24,020 nucleotides of DNA from a virus. The stretch lies in IMG/VR virus record IMGVR_UViG_3300027978_000308, positions 1 to 24,020 of that record; one strand, written 5' to 3'. Of the stretch, positions 14,636-23,540 are shown piece after piece; the stretch's first letter is position 1, and each line of letters starts with the position of its first letter. The notes under the pieces are model-generated. The model was not told the DNA's origin and searched no databases. It saw nothing but the letters and a program-made list of their open reading frames with translations. The translations under genes were made by a program, and so were the position numbers.

Positions 14636-16780
14636 ATGAGCGAATATAAGCTTGGTATTGTATTTGACGCTAAAACAGGTCAGTTCAGAACAAATGTTAA
14701 ACAAAGCAGAAAATCACTTACTAACTTTAATAAAAGCGCCAAAGAAACCTCAGTAGTCGCTGGTAAAATGGGGCAAACTATCGCTCGTGCTGGTACTGCT
14801 CTGGCTGGTGTCTTCGGTGCAAGTGCTTTAGTAAAAGGCGTTTCTAGCACAACACGTGAATTCCAAATATTAAAATCAACGCTCCATACAGCTACAGGCA
14901 GTGTTGAAAATGCTAATATTGCTTTTGCAGAGCTACAAAAATTTGCAGCAAGTACTCCGTTTTCAGTTAAAGAAGCAACGTCCGCTTTTATCAAATTACA
15001 AAACCTTGGTTTAACTCCCAGCAAAGCAGCACTTGAAAGCTACGGTAATACTGCGAGCGCCATGGGCAAAAGTCTTGACCAACTTATTGAAGCCGTTGCT
15101 GATGCGAGTGTTGCAGAATTTGAACGATTAAAAGAATTTGGCATTAAAGCCAAAAACCAAGGTGACACAATTGCTTTCACCTTCAGGGGAATTAAAACAG
15201 AAGTTAGTAATAATGCCCAAGCTATTGAAGGATATTTACAAAATTTAGGTAAAAATGAGTTTGGCGGCGCTATGGAGCGTCAAGCTCAAACCTTTGATGG
15301 CGCATTGTCTAACATGGGAGATAGTTGGGATAATCTCAAGTTAACTATCAGTGAAGCTGGTGTTGGTGATGCGATGGAAGATGCTGTTAGAGGAGCTACT
15401 GATATCCTTGATGAATTAACTGCGCGTATTACAAGTGGCCGACTTGCTGCCGAGTTTGGCGCAATTAGTACCATGTATTCTGATGTTTTAAATGAAATGA
15501 TTGTCAACGGTAATAACTATTCCAAGGCCAATGCAGAGCAGTTTTCGTTAATCGGTAAATATGCTCAAAAAACGATTGATTTCATTTCCGATACTATCGC
15601 TTATTTCCCTGTCAATATTCATGCATTAATAAAGATAGGCGTAGCCGAAATAGATAACTTGATTCGTGAAGCTAAGATTAAATATTTAAATTTTAGACTT
15701 TGGTTTAATGAGTTTACTGGAGATGATGAAGAGGCAGGTTTATTTCGTGCTCAACTTAAAGATTTAACTGCGCTCGATAAACGCATGGACGACTTTAAGA
15801 GCAACTATGTTTCTAATGTGCTTGCCGAACGTGATGCAGCTATTCAAAGCTTTGAAGAGCAAATAGCAGCTGCACAAAAGCTTGGTGAAGTGAAAGCCGG
15901 TATAACATCATCAATACCTACTACTCCTACTTTACCTTCAGCAGGTTCAGTGAATCAAAGCGATGAACAAACAGATCCCTTAGCAAAATTTAAACTATCA
16001 CCAGATAAAGTCGAAGAACAAAAAGGTTATTGGGATCAACTTGCTGAACACATGAGAACAACCTCTGATGACTTTGACACCATGTGGGGCAATACATTTG
16101 ATCGCTTTGCTCAAGGCATTGGTGATGCTACTGCAACATCTATTATGGAAGGTGAAAACTTTGGTGATGCGATGAAGAATATCGGCAAGTCGGTCATTAA
16201 AGAAGTTATTTCAGGTCTGGTTCAAATTGGTGTAAAAAAATTAGCTCTATTTGCTATTGAAAAGACAATTAATAAAGGAAGTGCCGCTGGTGCGGCTGGT
16301 GTTATGACCGCTAATGCTGGCGCTACATCAATGCAAGCAGGCTTGGCCGCTTTCGCCTCAACTGCAGCAATTCCAATAGTGGGGCCTGCTTTAGCCCCAG
16401 GCGCAATGACCGCTGCTTTGGCAATTACAAGCCCAATGGTTGGCGCTATTGCTGCCGCTTCAGGTTCAATGGTTGGTATGGCACATGATGGTATTGATGA
16501 AGTACCAAGAGAAGGTACTTGGCTTTTAGATAAAGGTGAGCGAGTTGTTGATAACCGCACTAACCAAGACCTAAAACAAGCCCTAAAAAATGGCGGTATG
16601 AGTGGCGCTAAAATCACTGTTAACCTCATTGAAGATGCCGCCCGTGCTGGTCAAGTTTCTCAAGGCAAAGGATTAAACAATGAAGATGTGATCCGCATCT
16701 TTGTAGCCAATGTGCGAGAAGGTGGCGATAGCGCCGATGCTTTAGAGCTAACCTACGGCTTACAAAGAACGGGAACTTAA
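14636..16780 (+). CDS. Tail tape measure protein
   Basis: The 714-residue protein has the N-terminal tape measure domain at about 75-245 (FAASTPFSVKEATSAFIKLQ, then GNTASAMGKSLDQLIEAVAD and ALSNMGDSWDNLK). A helical middle follows, then an alanine/glycine-rich hydrophobic stretch at about 560-625, and the conserved GIDEVPREGTWLLDKGERVV ending. It sets tail length and is ejected during infection. By the usual rule of about 0.15 nm per residue the tail would be roughly 100 nm, an estimate only. It follows the G/GT chaperones, as in long-tailed phages. Confidence 0.92.
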   Translation: MSEYKLGIVFDAKTGQFRTNVKQSRKSLTNFNKSAKETSVVAGKMGQTIARAGTALAGVFGASALVKGVSSTTREFQILKSTLHTATGSVENANIAFAELQKFAASTPFSVKEATSAFIKLQNLGLTPSKAALESYGNTASAMGKSLDQLIEAVADASVAEFERLKEFGIKAKNQGDTIAFTFRGIKTEVSNNAQAIEGYLQNLGKNEFGGAMERQAQTFDGALSNMGDSWDNLKLTISEAGVGDAMEDAVRGATDILDELTARITSGRLAAEFGAISTMYSDVLNEMIVNGNNYSKANAEQFSLIGKYAQKTIDFISDTIAYFPVNIHALIKIGVAEIDNLIREAKIKYLNFRLWFNEFTGDDEEAGLFRAQLKDLTALDKRMDDFKSNYVSNVLAERDAAIQSFEEQIAAAQKLGEVKAGITSSIPTTPTLPSAGSVNQSDEQTDPLAKFKLSPDKVEEQKGYWDQLAEHMRTTSDDFDTMWGNTFDRFAQGIGDATATSIMEGENFGDAMKNIGKSVIKEVISGLVQIGVKKLALFAIEKTINKGSAAGAAGVMTANAGATSMQAGLAAFASTAAIPIVGPALAPGAMTAALAITSPMVGAIAAASGSMVGMAHDGIDEVPREGTWLLDKGERVVDNRTNQDLKQALKNGGMSGAKITVNLIEDAARAGQVSQGKGLNNEDVIRIFVANVREGGDSADALELTYGLQRTGT

Positions 16781-17260
16781 ATGACTAGTGCAACTTTATT
16801 AAAATTTCCCGCTAATTTACCTGCACCGCTTTTATCTGGCTACGGTTTAAAGCAGCAATCAAACCTATTGCGTACAAAAATGGACTCTGGTCATGCCCGG
16901 GTTCGTCGTCGTTTTAAATCTGTACCCACCATCATGAGCGCCAGTTGGTCATTAAAAAAAGATGAAGCTGCTGCATTTGAAGGGTTTATTGAGCATGCAT
17001 TACAAGGTGGTGCTTCGTGGTTCTTGATGGATATTTTAACCCCACTAGGCATGGTTGAACATGAAGTACGTTTCATCAATTCCCCGCTAGAAGACTACAA
17101 ACCACTTAGTGCCATTTGGTGGGAGTACTCCGCACAAATTGAAATTAAACAACGGGAAATTATTAGTGAAGAAAAAACCGCAGAGGCAGTACTTGCCCCG
17201 AACACAACAACCCAATTCATTGACGGCATAAGTGATGCTGTCGAAAGTTACCAGGAGTAA
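16781..17260 (+). CDS. Distal/minor tail protein
   Basis: The 159-residue protein begins immediately after the tape measure stop. It shows LKQQSNLLRTKMDSGHARVRRRF and SASWSLKKDEAAAFEGFIEH, and a strand-rich second half with WWEYSAQIEIKQRE. Phages of the B3/D3112 group have a similarly sized gene here. The Q..SNLLRT...G..R.RRRF pattern resembles baseplate hub or distal tail proteins. Exact function is not established; the call rests mainly on position. Confidence 0.65.
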   Translation: MTSATLLKFPANLPAPLLSGYGLKQQSNLLRTKMDSGHARVRRRFKSVPTIMSASWSLKKDEAAAFEGFIEHALQGGASWFLMDILTPLGMVEHEVRFINSPLEDYKPLSAIWWEYSAQIEIKQREIISEEKTAEAVLAPNTTTQFIDGISDAVESYQE

Positions 17261-17262
17261 AC

Positions 17263-20046
17263 ATGGCTGAATCTACCTTTTTTCAATTATTAACTAATCT
17301 TCAAACCAGTATTGATGCACTAGACAGTATATTAACTGGTAATGATGACGAAATAGTCAGTGTTAATGGCGTTAATAAAGACACTATATCTAAGGCAATT
17401 AAAGATAACTTTTCCGCTATTCAAGCAATAGTTCAAGGCCGGATAGCTTTTGAGACTAAAGCACTAATGGATGCGGCGGGAGCTCCACCGTCGGGAGAGT
17501 TGGCCGAGGTATGGAATGATAGTGATGATAGTAAGAACGGCTTGTATGGTCATAATGGATCGGTTTGGTCTAAGTCCAAATATGACTATATTGAAGCATT
17601 AAATACGATTAAAGATTCTATCTCAGAAAGTGTATTGCCATTTTTTCAAACAATGATTAGTGACACTTCGACACCTGCTTTTAGTCGTGGCAACTATAAT
17701 CAAGCAGGAAGTAATGGTGTACCCACTATTTTTGGTTGGCGTTCAGCATTCAAACATAATGGCGAGCCATTTAATGCTGTTCAATTATACATTCATAGCG
17801 GTGTTAGCAATCGCGTTGCTGTGGTTATTGAGTCCGAAAATCATACTGTGTTAGCAAGGGGTGTTATTAATATTGATTCTGCAGCGGGTGTTCGCTTAGT
17901 AGCATTAGATAAAATGGTTCGTACTTTGGATGATGGTTCGGTTGGTTTTATTCGCTATCACTCAGTGGACTTAGCTACTACAATCAACTATCCCGCTGGT
18001 GGTGAGTATGAAGCTTCAGATGTTGACCCTCAGACTTACCCTGACGCATATATTGCTGCAGCGGGTAACTGGGTGAACGCTTCACCAGTTAACGCCTATC
18101 GCATCAACTTTCGAGCTTTAAATTTAACGTCTTCTTCAAAAGGCATGAATATTCCTGCCGCACTTACCGATATCAAGTCGAAAGTAAATTTGGCTGATTG
18201 GGCTGACTCTAAGCTACGGCAGTATGGGGGAGATCCTTTAGATGAAGGTTTTAGTTCTAGTTATAGCCGTATAGGTGTTGGCACACAAATGCCTGTGTTA
18301 ACTGAAGACATACAGTTTAACCATGTTAAGGTGTTTGGTGGCATATCAATACCTGGCGATGTTATTTTTAGGGTCTATATTACTGATTCGAGCATTGATG
18401 GTACTCATACCCCTAACAATCAACAGTTGCTTGCTGACGTTGTAGTAAAAGGTTGGGATTCAGAAATTATTGCTAGAGAAATTGATTTTGATGAATTGAT
18501 TACCATTCCAGCAAATAAAAAAGCTTATTTTTTATGGACATCAGCTAATGAATCAGGGGATTCGCTTATTGCTCGCTGGACTTCTGATAATGGTGGTGGA
18601 AATTATCCACTAATGGGGATCCGTTTATCTGTACCAGAAGATAAGTATGGCACAGAAGCTTTTGATATGGACTGGGGAGAAGGCAATTCAAGCTACTTAT
18701 CAGTTCCTCCTATTCTTGAAGTTGTACCAAAGCGTGCAAAAAAGGCAATTAATAATCAATCAAAATTAACACCTCTGTTAACTGTTCCTAGCGTAATTAC
18801 TGCGGTTGTGGGTACTGAGTTGAATATTTATTATGATGGAATTTTGCATGGTGTAAGCAATGGTACGCAAGGTTTAGATGGTATTGATGTACAAATTACA
18901 GGGGCGGTTGGAAAAGCTTTAGAGCGCGAATTTAGAATAAAAGCTACCTCTGAAAAAATTGGCAGTCACGTTATGACTATCAAGGTCTTCGATGGTGTTG
19001 GTGAGCTTGTTTTAACACAAACTTTCATTTTAAAGGTAATTGCAGCAACGTTACCTGACACAGTAAGGCATGTATGTCAGTTAGGCGATAGTTTGAGTAG
19101 CGCTGGACAGATTACAATTCCGTTAGCTGATAATTTTGTTTCGCTAGGTGGTACTACGCCAGTATTTGTCGGCAGCGTAGGTATAGAGCCAATTCAATTT
19201 GAAGCTTATGGCGGATGGAGATTTTCTAGTTTTGCATCATCCGGTGACATTCACTACAGGTTTCAAGTATCAGGTGTTGCCTCGGTTGGCATTGGCGATG
19301 AATATACTAATAATGGTTCAACCTTTACGGTAACTGAAATAAATACTACTTCGGGCGTAGGCAATATAAACACCACTAAAACAGGAGGTAATGAGCCTAC
19401 GGCAAGTGGCACTTTAGCTAAAGCAAGTGGCTCTGGTGATTCGGTTATATCATTTAGTTCATCGAGCAAAGAGGCTGGTAACCCGCTTTGGAATCCAAAC
19501 ACAAATCAGTTAGATGTTGCTTACTACCGTGCAAATATAGGCATGGGCGCGGAAAAAATAGATATTATTACCATGCAGTTAGGTATTAATGACTCTGGCA
19601 TTGGAGATAGCTTGAAAACTGATGCTGACCGGCTAGTAATAATCAATAATGCAAAAGCTATTATTGATGCGTTTGTTGCCGACAATGCCAATTGTAAAAT
19701 AATTATTGCGTTACCATCTATAGGAGGTAATTCAAAAGATGGTTATGGGACAAATTACGGTGCCAATTACAGCAAACAAGCCTACGAAACGAATATATTT
19801 GCTTTGCGTGGCGCTTTACTATCCGCCTTTGATTATGGCGTTTACTCAGCGAACGTGACGATTGGCGCGTCAGGTTTATGTATTGATCGCTATTATGGGT
19901 ATGGTTTTTCCTCTGCACCTGTCTCCGACAGAGTTCCAACGATTATTCAGCGACATAATAATGGGGTTCATCCGGCTACTGTAGGTTATGAGCAGATGGC
20001 AGATGCTTTCTTTCCTGAAGTTTTAGCATTAATAAATAATGTATAA
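17263..20046 (+). CDS. Tail fibre/baseplate protein with SGNH-hydrolase domain
   Basis: The 927-residue protein starts with a phage tail-attachment region (about 1-110: SVNGVNKDTISKAIKDNF, GAPPSGELAEVWNDS). Two beta-rich middle regions follow, then an Ig-like domain near 505-590. The last 330 residues form an SGNH hydrolase: QLGDSLS with S610, MQLGIND with N776, and NGVHPATVGYEQMA with H903. A glycine- and threonine-rich insertion (about 676-735) splits the domain. Such fibres bind and often deacetylate surface glycans. The usual catalytic Asp three residues before His is Asn900. AGGAG precedes the ATG. A host-receptor role is inferred. Confidence 0.85.
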   Translation: MAESTFFQLLTNLQTSIDALDSILTGNDDEIVSVNGVNKDTISKAIKDNFSAIQAIVQGRIAFETKALMDAAGAPPSGELAEVWNDSDDSKNGLYGHNGSVWSKSKYDYIEALNTIKDSISESVLPFFQTMISDTSTPAFSRGNYNQAGSNGVPTIFGWRSAFKHNGEPFNAVQLYIHSGVSNRVAVVIESENHTVLARGVINIDSAAGVRLVALDKMVRTLDDGSVGFIRYHSVDLATTINYPAGGEYEASDVDPQTYPDAYIAAAGNWVNASPVNAYRINFRALNLTSSSKGMNIPAALTDIKSKVNLADWADSKLRQYGGDPLDEGFSSSYSRIGVGTQMPVLTEDIQFNHVKVFGGISIPGDVIFRVYITDSSIDGTHTPNNQQLLADVVVKGWDSEIIAREIDFDELITIPANKKAYFLWTSANESGDSLIARWTSDNGGGNYPLMGIRLSVPEDKYGTEAFDMDWGEGNSSYLSVPPILEVVPKRAKKAINNQSKLTPLLTVPSVITAVVGTELNIYYDGILHGVSNGTQGLDGIDVQITGAVGKALEREFRIKATSEKIGSHVMTIKVFDGVGELVLTQTFILKVIAATLPDTVRHVCQLGDSLSSAGQITIPLADNFVSLGGTTPVFVGSVGIEPIQFEAYGGWRFSSFASSGDIHYRFQVSGVASVGIGDEYTNNGSTFTVTEINTTSGVGNINTTKTGGNEPTASGTLAKASGSGDSVISFSSSSKEAGNPLWNPNTNQLDVAYYRANIGMGAEKIDIITMQLGINDSGIGDSLKTDADRLVIINNAKAIIDAFVADNANCKIIIALPSIGGNSKDGYGTNYGANYSKQAYETNIFALRGALLSAFDYGVYSANVTIGASGLCIDRYYGYGFSSAPVSDRVPTIIQRHNNGVHPATVGYEQMADAFFPEVLALINNV

Positions 20047-20049
20047 CCT

Positions 20050-20562
20050 ATGAGTAACGTACTCCAAACCCTATACGCTTCAGCACCTGTGAATGACATC
20101 ATCATTCACACGTTAGATATAAAGCATGGCGCATTTAATGTAGCTGATCATGCTCCTGGCACTATTCGTTTAGTACAGGGTTTTGATGATGTTACCGCAA
20201 CGCTTGAAGACTCTACTATTGCCAATTTTAAGAAGTCTGGTTTTGGGGTGTCATTACCGCAAAAGAGCGTACGTGGCCGTCAAGACTTAAACTTTTCAAT
20301 TGACAATGTATCAGGCGAAGCCCTTAACGCCATTGGTGATGCTATTGAAGCGGGTGGTAAAATCATTGTTATTTATCGCGCCTATGCGGGCAGTGATTTA
20401 AGCGCACCAGGGCAACCACCTGTGGTGATGACGGCCACTGCAGTAAAAGCTGATTTTTCCTCGGTGAGTATCAGTGCAAGCTTTCATGATTTAGTAAACA
20501 AAGCATGGCCATATCGTCGTTATACACCAAGCTTTGCTCCGGGGCTTAAATATTATGGGTAA
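20050..20562 (+). CDS. DUF1833 family tail protein
   Basis: The 170-residue protein carries the DUF1833 pattern: IRLVQGFDDVTATLED near 49-64, SLPQKSVRGRQDLNFSIDNV near 78-97, EAGGKIIVIYRAY, and the ending WPYRRYTPSFAPGLKYYG. Members lie in siphovirus-type tail tips next to NlpC/P60 and J-like proteins, probably as tail-hub components (lambda gpL position). Its stop overlaps the next gene's ATG by eight bases. The family call is good; its biochemical role is not known. Confidence 0.85.
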   Translation: MSNVLQTLYASAPVNDIIIHTLDIKHGAFNVADHAPGTIRLVQGFDDVTATLEDSTIANFKKSGFGVSLPQKSVRGRQDLNFSIDNVSGEALNAIGDAIEAGGKIIVIYRAYAGSDLSAPGQPPVVMTATAVKADFSSVSISASFHDLVNKAWPYRRYTPSFAPGLKYYG

Positions 20563-20968
20563 CGCTATTTCTTTGGCTAATTGGTCGGATAGTTATTTAA
20601 CCGTACCCTATGTAGATGGTGGCCGTGACGTTGCTACAGGCTTGGATTGTTGGGGCTTAGTTCGTGATGTTTTGCACCAACATTTCAACTTACCTTTGTT
20701 AAATGACTTTGGCAGCATTCACGCAGATGATAAGTCAAATATGACCAACGCATACCACAAAACTAAATCAAATTTTGTTGAGTGCCAACCCAAAGCGGGT
20801 GCCATTATTGCAGGCTTTAAAGGAGAGTTATTAATTCATGTGGGCGTGGTGGTTGAAACCAATGGCTTGTACGTTCTTCATACCAGTAAACGCCACGGCA
20901 TGAGTAAGTGCAGTGTTCGCCACTTCAATCGTTTATTTTCACAAGTGAAATATTATGCGTACAAATAA
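20555..20968 (+). CDS. NlpC/P60 family tail tip peptidase (lambda gpK-like)
   Basis: From ATG 20555 the protein is 137 residues. It has the NlpC/P60 nucleophile motif LDCWGLVRD with C32 and the IHVGVVV motif with H95, followed by YVLHTSKRHG. These papain-like peptidases cut peptidoglycan peptides during DNA entry or act in tail-tip assembly. An upstream TTG in the same frame (20534) would add seven residues, but the ATG is preferred because the NlpC domain starts there and GGGG lies 10 bases upstream. The next gene starts 14 bases before its end. Confidence 0.85.
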   Translation: MGNAISLANWSDSYLTVPYVDGGRDVATGLDCWGLVRDVLHQHFNLPLLNDFGSIHADDKSNMTNAYHKTKSNFVECQPKAGAIIAGFKGELLIHVGVVVETNGLYVLHTSKRHGMSKCSVRHFNRLFSQVKYYAYK

Positions 20969-23465
20969 AACTAATAGCATATTAAAAAAGGCTAACCCTA
21001 AAATAAGGGTGTTTCCCAACAAGCTTGATAATGAGCTTTTTGAAAGTTATATCGGTAATGTTGGCCAAACACTTCATGAGTGGTTAGTAGCTAACGTGCC
21101 CGCTTATGTTGTGCAAGCTGTACCCTTATTTACTGCCACGTTAAACAACCAAGCTTTTGAGCAAGCACAATGGCAAAGTTACAAACTCAACAAAGGTGAT
21201 GAATTAGCATTAACGGTTGAAGCAAAAGACCCTGTTACCGCGCTTTATGTGGTTATTGCGGTGGCCGCTGTGGGCGCAGCTGTGTATATGTCGAATCAAA
21301 TTCCCGACAATTACAACAGCACCACGCCCGATGGTTCATCTATTTATGATGCTAACGTACAAGGCAACAGACCGCGTTTAATGGGTATCATTCCTGAGCT
21401 TGCTGGCCGACATAAAATATTTCCTGATCACTTAAATATGCCACGTCGTGAATACATCAATAATGAACAGTGGATTTATTTAATGATGTCTGTTGGCGCG
21501 GGTGAAATGGAAATTGATCCAGCAGAAATTTTTATCGGTGATACGCCTGTCTCAAATTACGCGGGGGATATTTTTTATAACATCTTTGCACCTGGTGCAG
21601 ATGTTACTAGCCATGAAGCATATAGGAATGTTTACACTAGTGCAGAAGTGGGCGGCACGTCGGGCACTACAGGTATTGAATTAAAAGGTAGTGTTACCTC
21701 TGCGGGTAGCTCTAGTGGTGGTGGTTTACGCTGGGATTTTCTTAGTAATGTTATAACCACTTATCGTGTTAACACAGATGATTATGGCGAGCCAGATATT
21801 AGACAAGCCTCTTTCCCGTTCACAGTTGATGAAATTGTTACCGTAACGGGCACCACGTCAAACGATGGGAATTACCGCGTTGTTTCGGTTGATTACTCAA
21901 AAGGCACTATGCAAAAGGTTGACGGCCAAGGCCAAGATGATGGCACTTGGACAACGTTTACTAACGATTATGAAACAACAGCAAAGCTTGAAGTGCTTGC
22001 GGGTGGTGGTGACGGACAATACAACGGTGCTTTTTTTGCGTGTCCTAAAAATGAAACCACTGAAACACTTTGGCTTGACTTTAAATTACCGCAAGGCTTG
22101 GGAGAGTTAGACGACGACGGCAAATTTTTAAATAAAACGGTGAGTCTAAATATTCAATATCGTCATGAGGGTGATGTTAATTGGACGAATGTAGCTCATT
22201 CTTTTAGTGGTTCAACTAATGACGAAATAGCGCAAACATTAAAGATAGACTTACCTAGTGCCATTCGCCCCGAAGTACAAGTAAAGCGCACCACGGCCGC
22301 CGAAGATAACACAAGAATTTATGACAAAGTTGAATGGACAGCGCTTAAATCTGAATTAGCCAGTGCAACAAGTTACGCTGATATAACAGCAATAGCGGTA
22401 AAGGTGCGAGGCACTAATGCCTTGTCAAAATCAGCTGAAAACAAATTCAATGTTATTGCTACAAGAAAACTACCCGTTTATGAGAACGACGCATGGACAG
22501 CTCCAAAAGCGACCACTGATATCGCCCCATTTTTTGCCCATATTATTAAAGACGTTGGTCACAGTGATGAACAAATAGGATTAACTGAATTGTCACGCTT
22601 ACACGGTGTTTGGCAAGGCCGCAATGATAAATTTAATGCGGTATTTGATAATGACAGCACATTGTTTGAAGCCCTTAAAAGGGTTTTAGCGTCTGGTTTT
22701 GCCGAGCCAACATTAGATTATGGTCAAATTATTCCTGTACGTGATGAACCGCGCACAGGCTTTGATTACATGTATCAGCCTGAGAATATGAAAGCACCAC
22801 TTAAGCGTGATATTAAGCTTTTTGATCCAGACGAACCAGACGGTGTGGAAATAGAATATTTTAGCGATATTACATGGAAACCTGAAACCGTGCTTTGTTT
22901 ATTGGGTGATGAATTAGGTATTAAGCCTAAAAAGATTCGTGCCTTTGGTATCACCAAAAAAAACCACGCATGGCAATACGGTATGCGCAAACGTAGAGAA
23001 ATACGCTATCGCAGAACCAAATACAATTTCTCAACGGAAATGGATGCACTCAACAGTAGTTATTTGAGCTATGACGCATTAGCCGACGATATACCTGGCT
23101 ATTCACAAACAGGTAAAGTCATTGCGGTTAACGGTAGAGAGCTGACCTTAAGTGAGCCACTTGACTGGGATGCAGGCACACACTTTATTTCATTGAGAAA
23201 ACCAAACGGCACGCTTTCGGGGCCATATACCTGTACTGCCGGAAATACTGACTATAGCGTGTTATTAACATCAGATTTAGATTTTATGCCTGACTGCTCA
23301 GGCAAGATGGAATTAGCGCTATTTCAATTTGGTGTCGCTAGCCGATGGTGCTTACCCGCATTAATCAAAGATATTAAGCCAAGCGGCACAGATAAAGTCA
23401 GTGTAACAGCGGTTAATTATGATGAACGGGTTTATGCTGATGATGATAATTTTCCACCTGCTTGA
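20955..23465 (+). CDS. Tail tip host-specificity protein, TipJ/J-like
   Basis: The 836-residue protein resembles the TipJ (host specificity factor) family. It has an N-terminal ubiquitin-like region, a hydrophobic segment at about 93-112 (ALYVVIAVAAVGAAVYM), then GNRPRLMGIIPELAGRHKIFPD, a long beta-rich middle and the family's REIRYRRTKYNFSTEMDALN block near 677-695. J-like proteins form the tail tip and contact the receptor or open the tail on contact. It overlaps the NlpC/P60 gene by 14 bases, the usual tail-tip order. Length is near typical. An AT-rich spacer (23466-23540) follows. Confidence 0.85.
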   Translation: MRTNKTNSILKKANPKIRVFPNKLDNELFESYIGNVGQTLHEWLVANVPAYVVQAVPLFTATLNNQAFEQAQWQSYKLNKGDELALTVEAKDPVTALYVVIAVAAVGAAVYMSNQIPDNYNSTTPDGSSIYDANVQGNRPRLMGIIPELAGRHKIFPDHLNMPRREYINNEQWIYLMMSVGAGEMEIDPAEIFIGDTPVSNYAGDIFYNIFAPGADVTSHEAYRNVYTSAEVGGTSGTTGIELKGSVTSAGSSSGGGLRWDFLSNVITTYRVNTDDYGEPDIRQASFPFTVDEIVTVTGTTSNDGNYRVVSVDYSKGTMQKVDGQGQDDGTWTTFTNDYETTAKLEVLAGGGDGQYNGAFFACPKNETTETLWLDFKLPQGLGELDDDGKFLNKTVSLNIQYRHEGDVNWTNVAHSFSGSTNDEIAQTLKIDLPSAIRPEVQVKRTTAAEDNTRIYDKVEWTALKSELASATSYADITAIAVKVRGTNALSKSAENKFNVIATRKLPVYENDAWTAPKATTDIAPFFAHIIKDVGHSDEQIGLTELSRLHGVWQGRNDKFNAVFDNDSTLFEALKRVLASGFAEPTLDYGQIIPVRDEPRTGFDYMYQPENMKAPLKRDIKLFDPDEPDGVEIEYFSDITWKPETVLCLLGDELGIKPKKIRAFGITKKNHAWQYGMRKRREIRYRRTKYNFSTEMDALNSSYLSYDALADDIPGYSQTGKVIAVNGRELTLSEPLDWDAGTHFISLRKPNGTLSGPYTCTAGNTDYSVLLTSDLDFMPDCSGKMELALFQFGVASRWCLPALIKDIKPSGTDKVSVTAVNYDERVYADDDNFPPA

Positions 23466-23508
23466 ATTATGCCTTACTAGATAAATTGTTTAAATTTTCA
23501 GTTACAAT

Positions 23509-23526
23509 AATATTTTTAAAAATATT
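23509..23526. repeat. 18-bp perfect AT-rich palindrome upstream of the lipoprotein gene
   Basis: AATATTTTTAAAAATATT reads identically on both strands and ends 14 bases before the lipoprotein ATG. It overlaps a weak promoter-like stretch (TTGTTT at 23486-23491, TAATAT at 23508-23513, 16-base spacer). It could be an operator or simply AT-rich sequence. Confidence 0.5.
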
Positions 23527-23540
23527 TAAATGGAGTTTTA

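Noticed and set aside
16222-16629. Long minus-strand open frame opposite the tape measure gene.
   Set aside because: It lies opposite the alanine/glycine-rich part of a confident gene, its protein is low complexity, and no ribosome binding site or family is seen. The same holds for the other minus-strand frames (for example 14680-15024 and 12386-12760).
20534-20554. TTG 20534 as the start of the NlpC/P60 gene.
   Set aside because: ATG 20555 has a GGGG site 10 bases upstream and begins at the domain edge; the seven extra residues look like read-back into the DUF1833 gene.
20948-20957. The 10-mer AAATATTATG recurs at 20548-20557 and 20948-20957, each spanning a start codon.
   Set aside because: In both cases it encodes the KYY ending of the upstream protein and overlaps the next ATG. 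Ten AT-rich bases under coding constraint can recur by chance.
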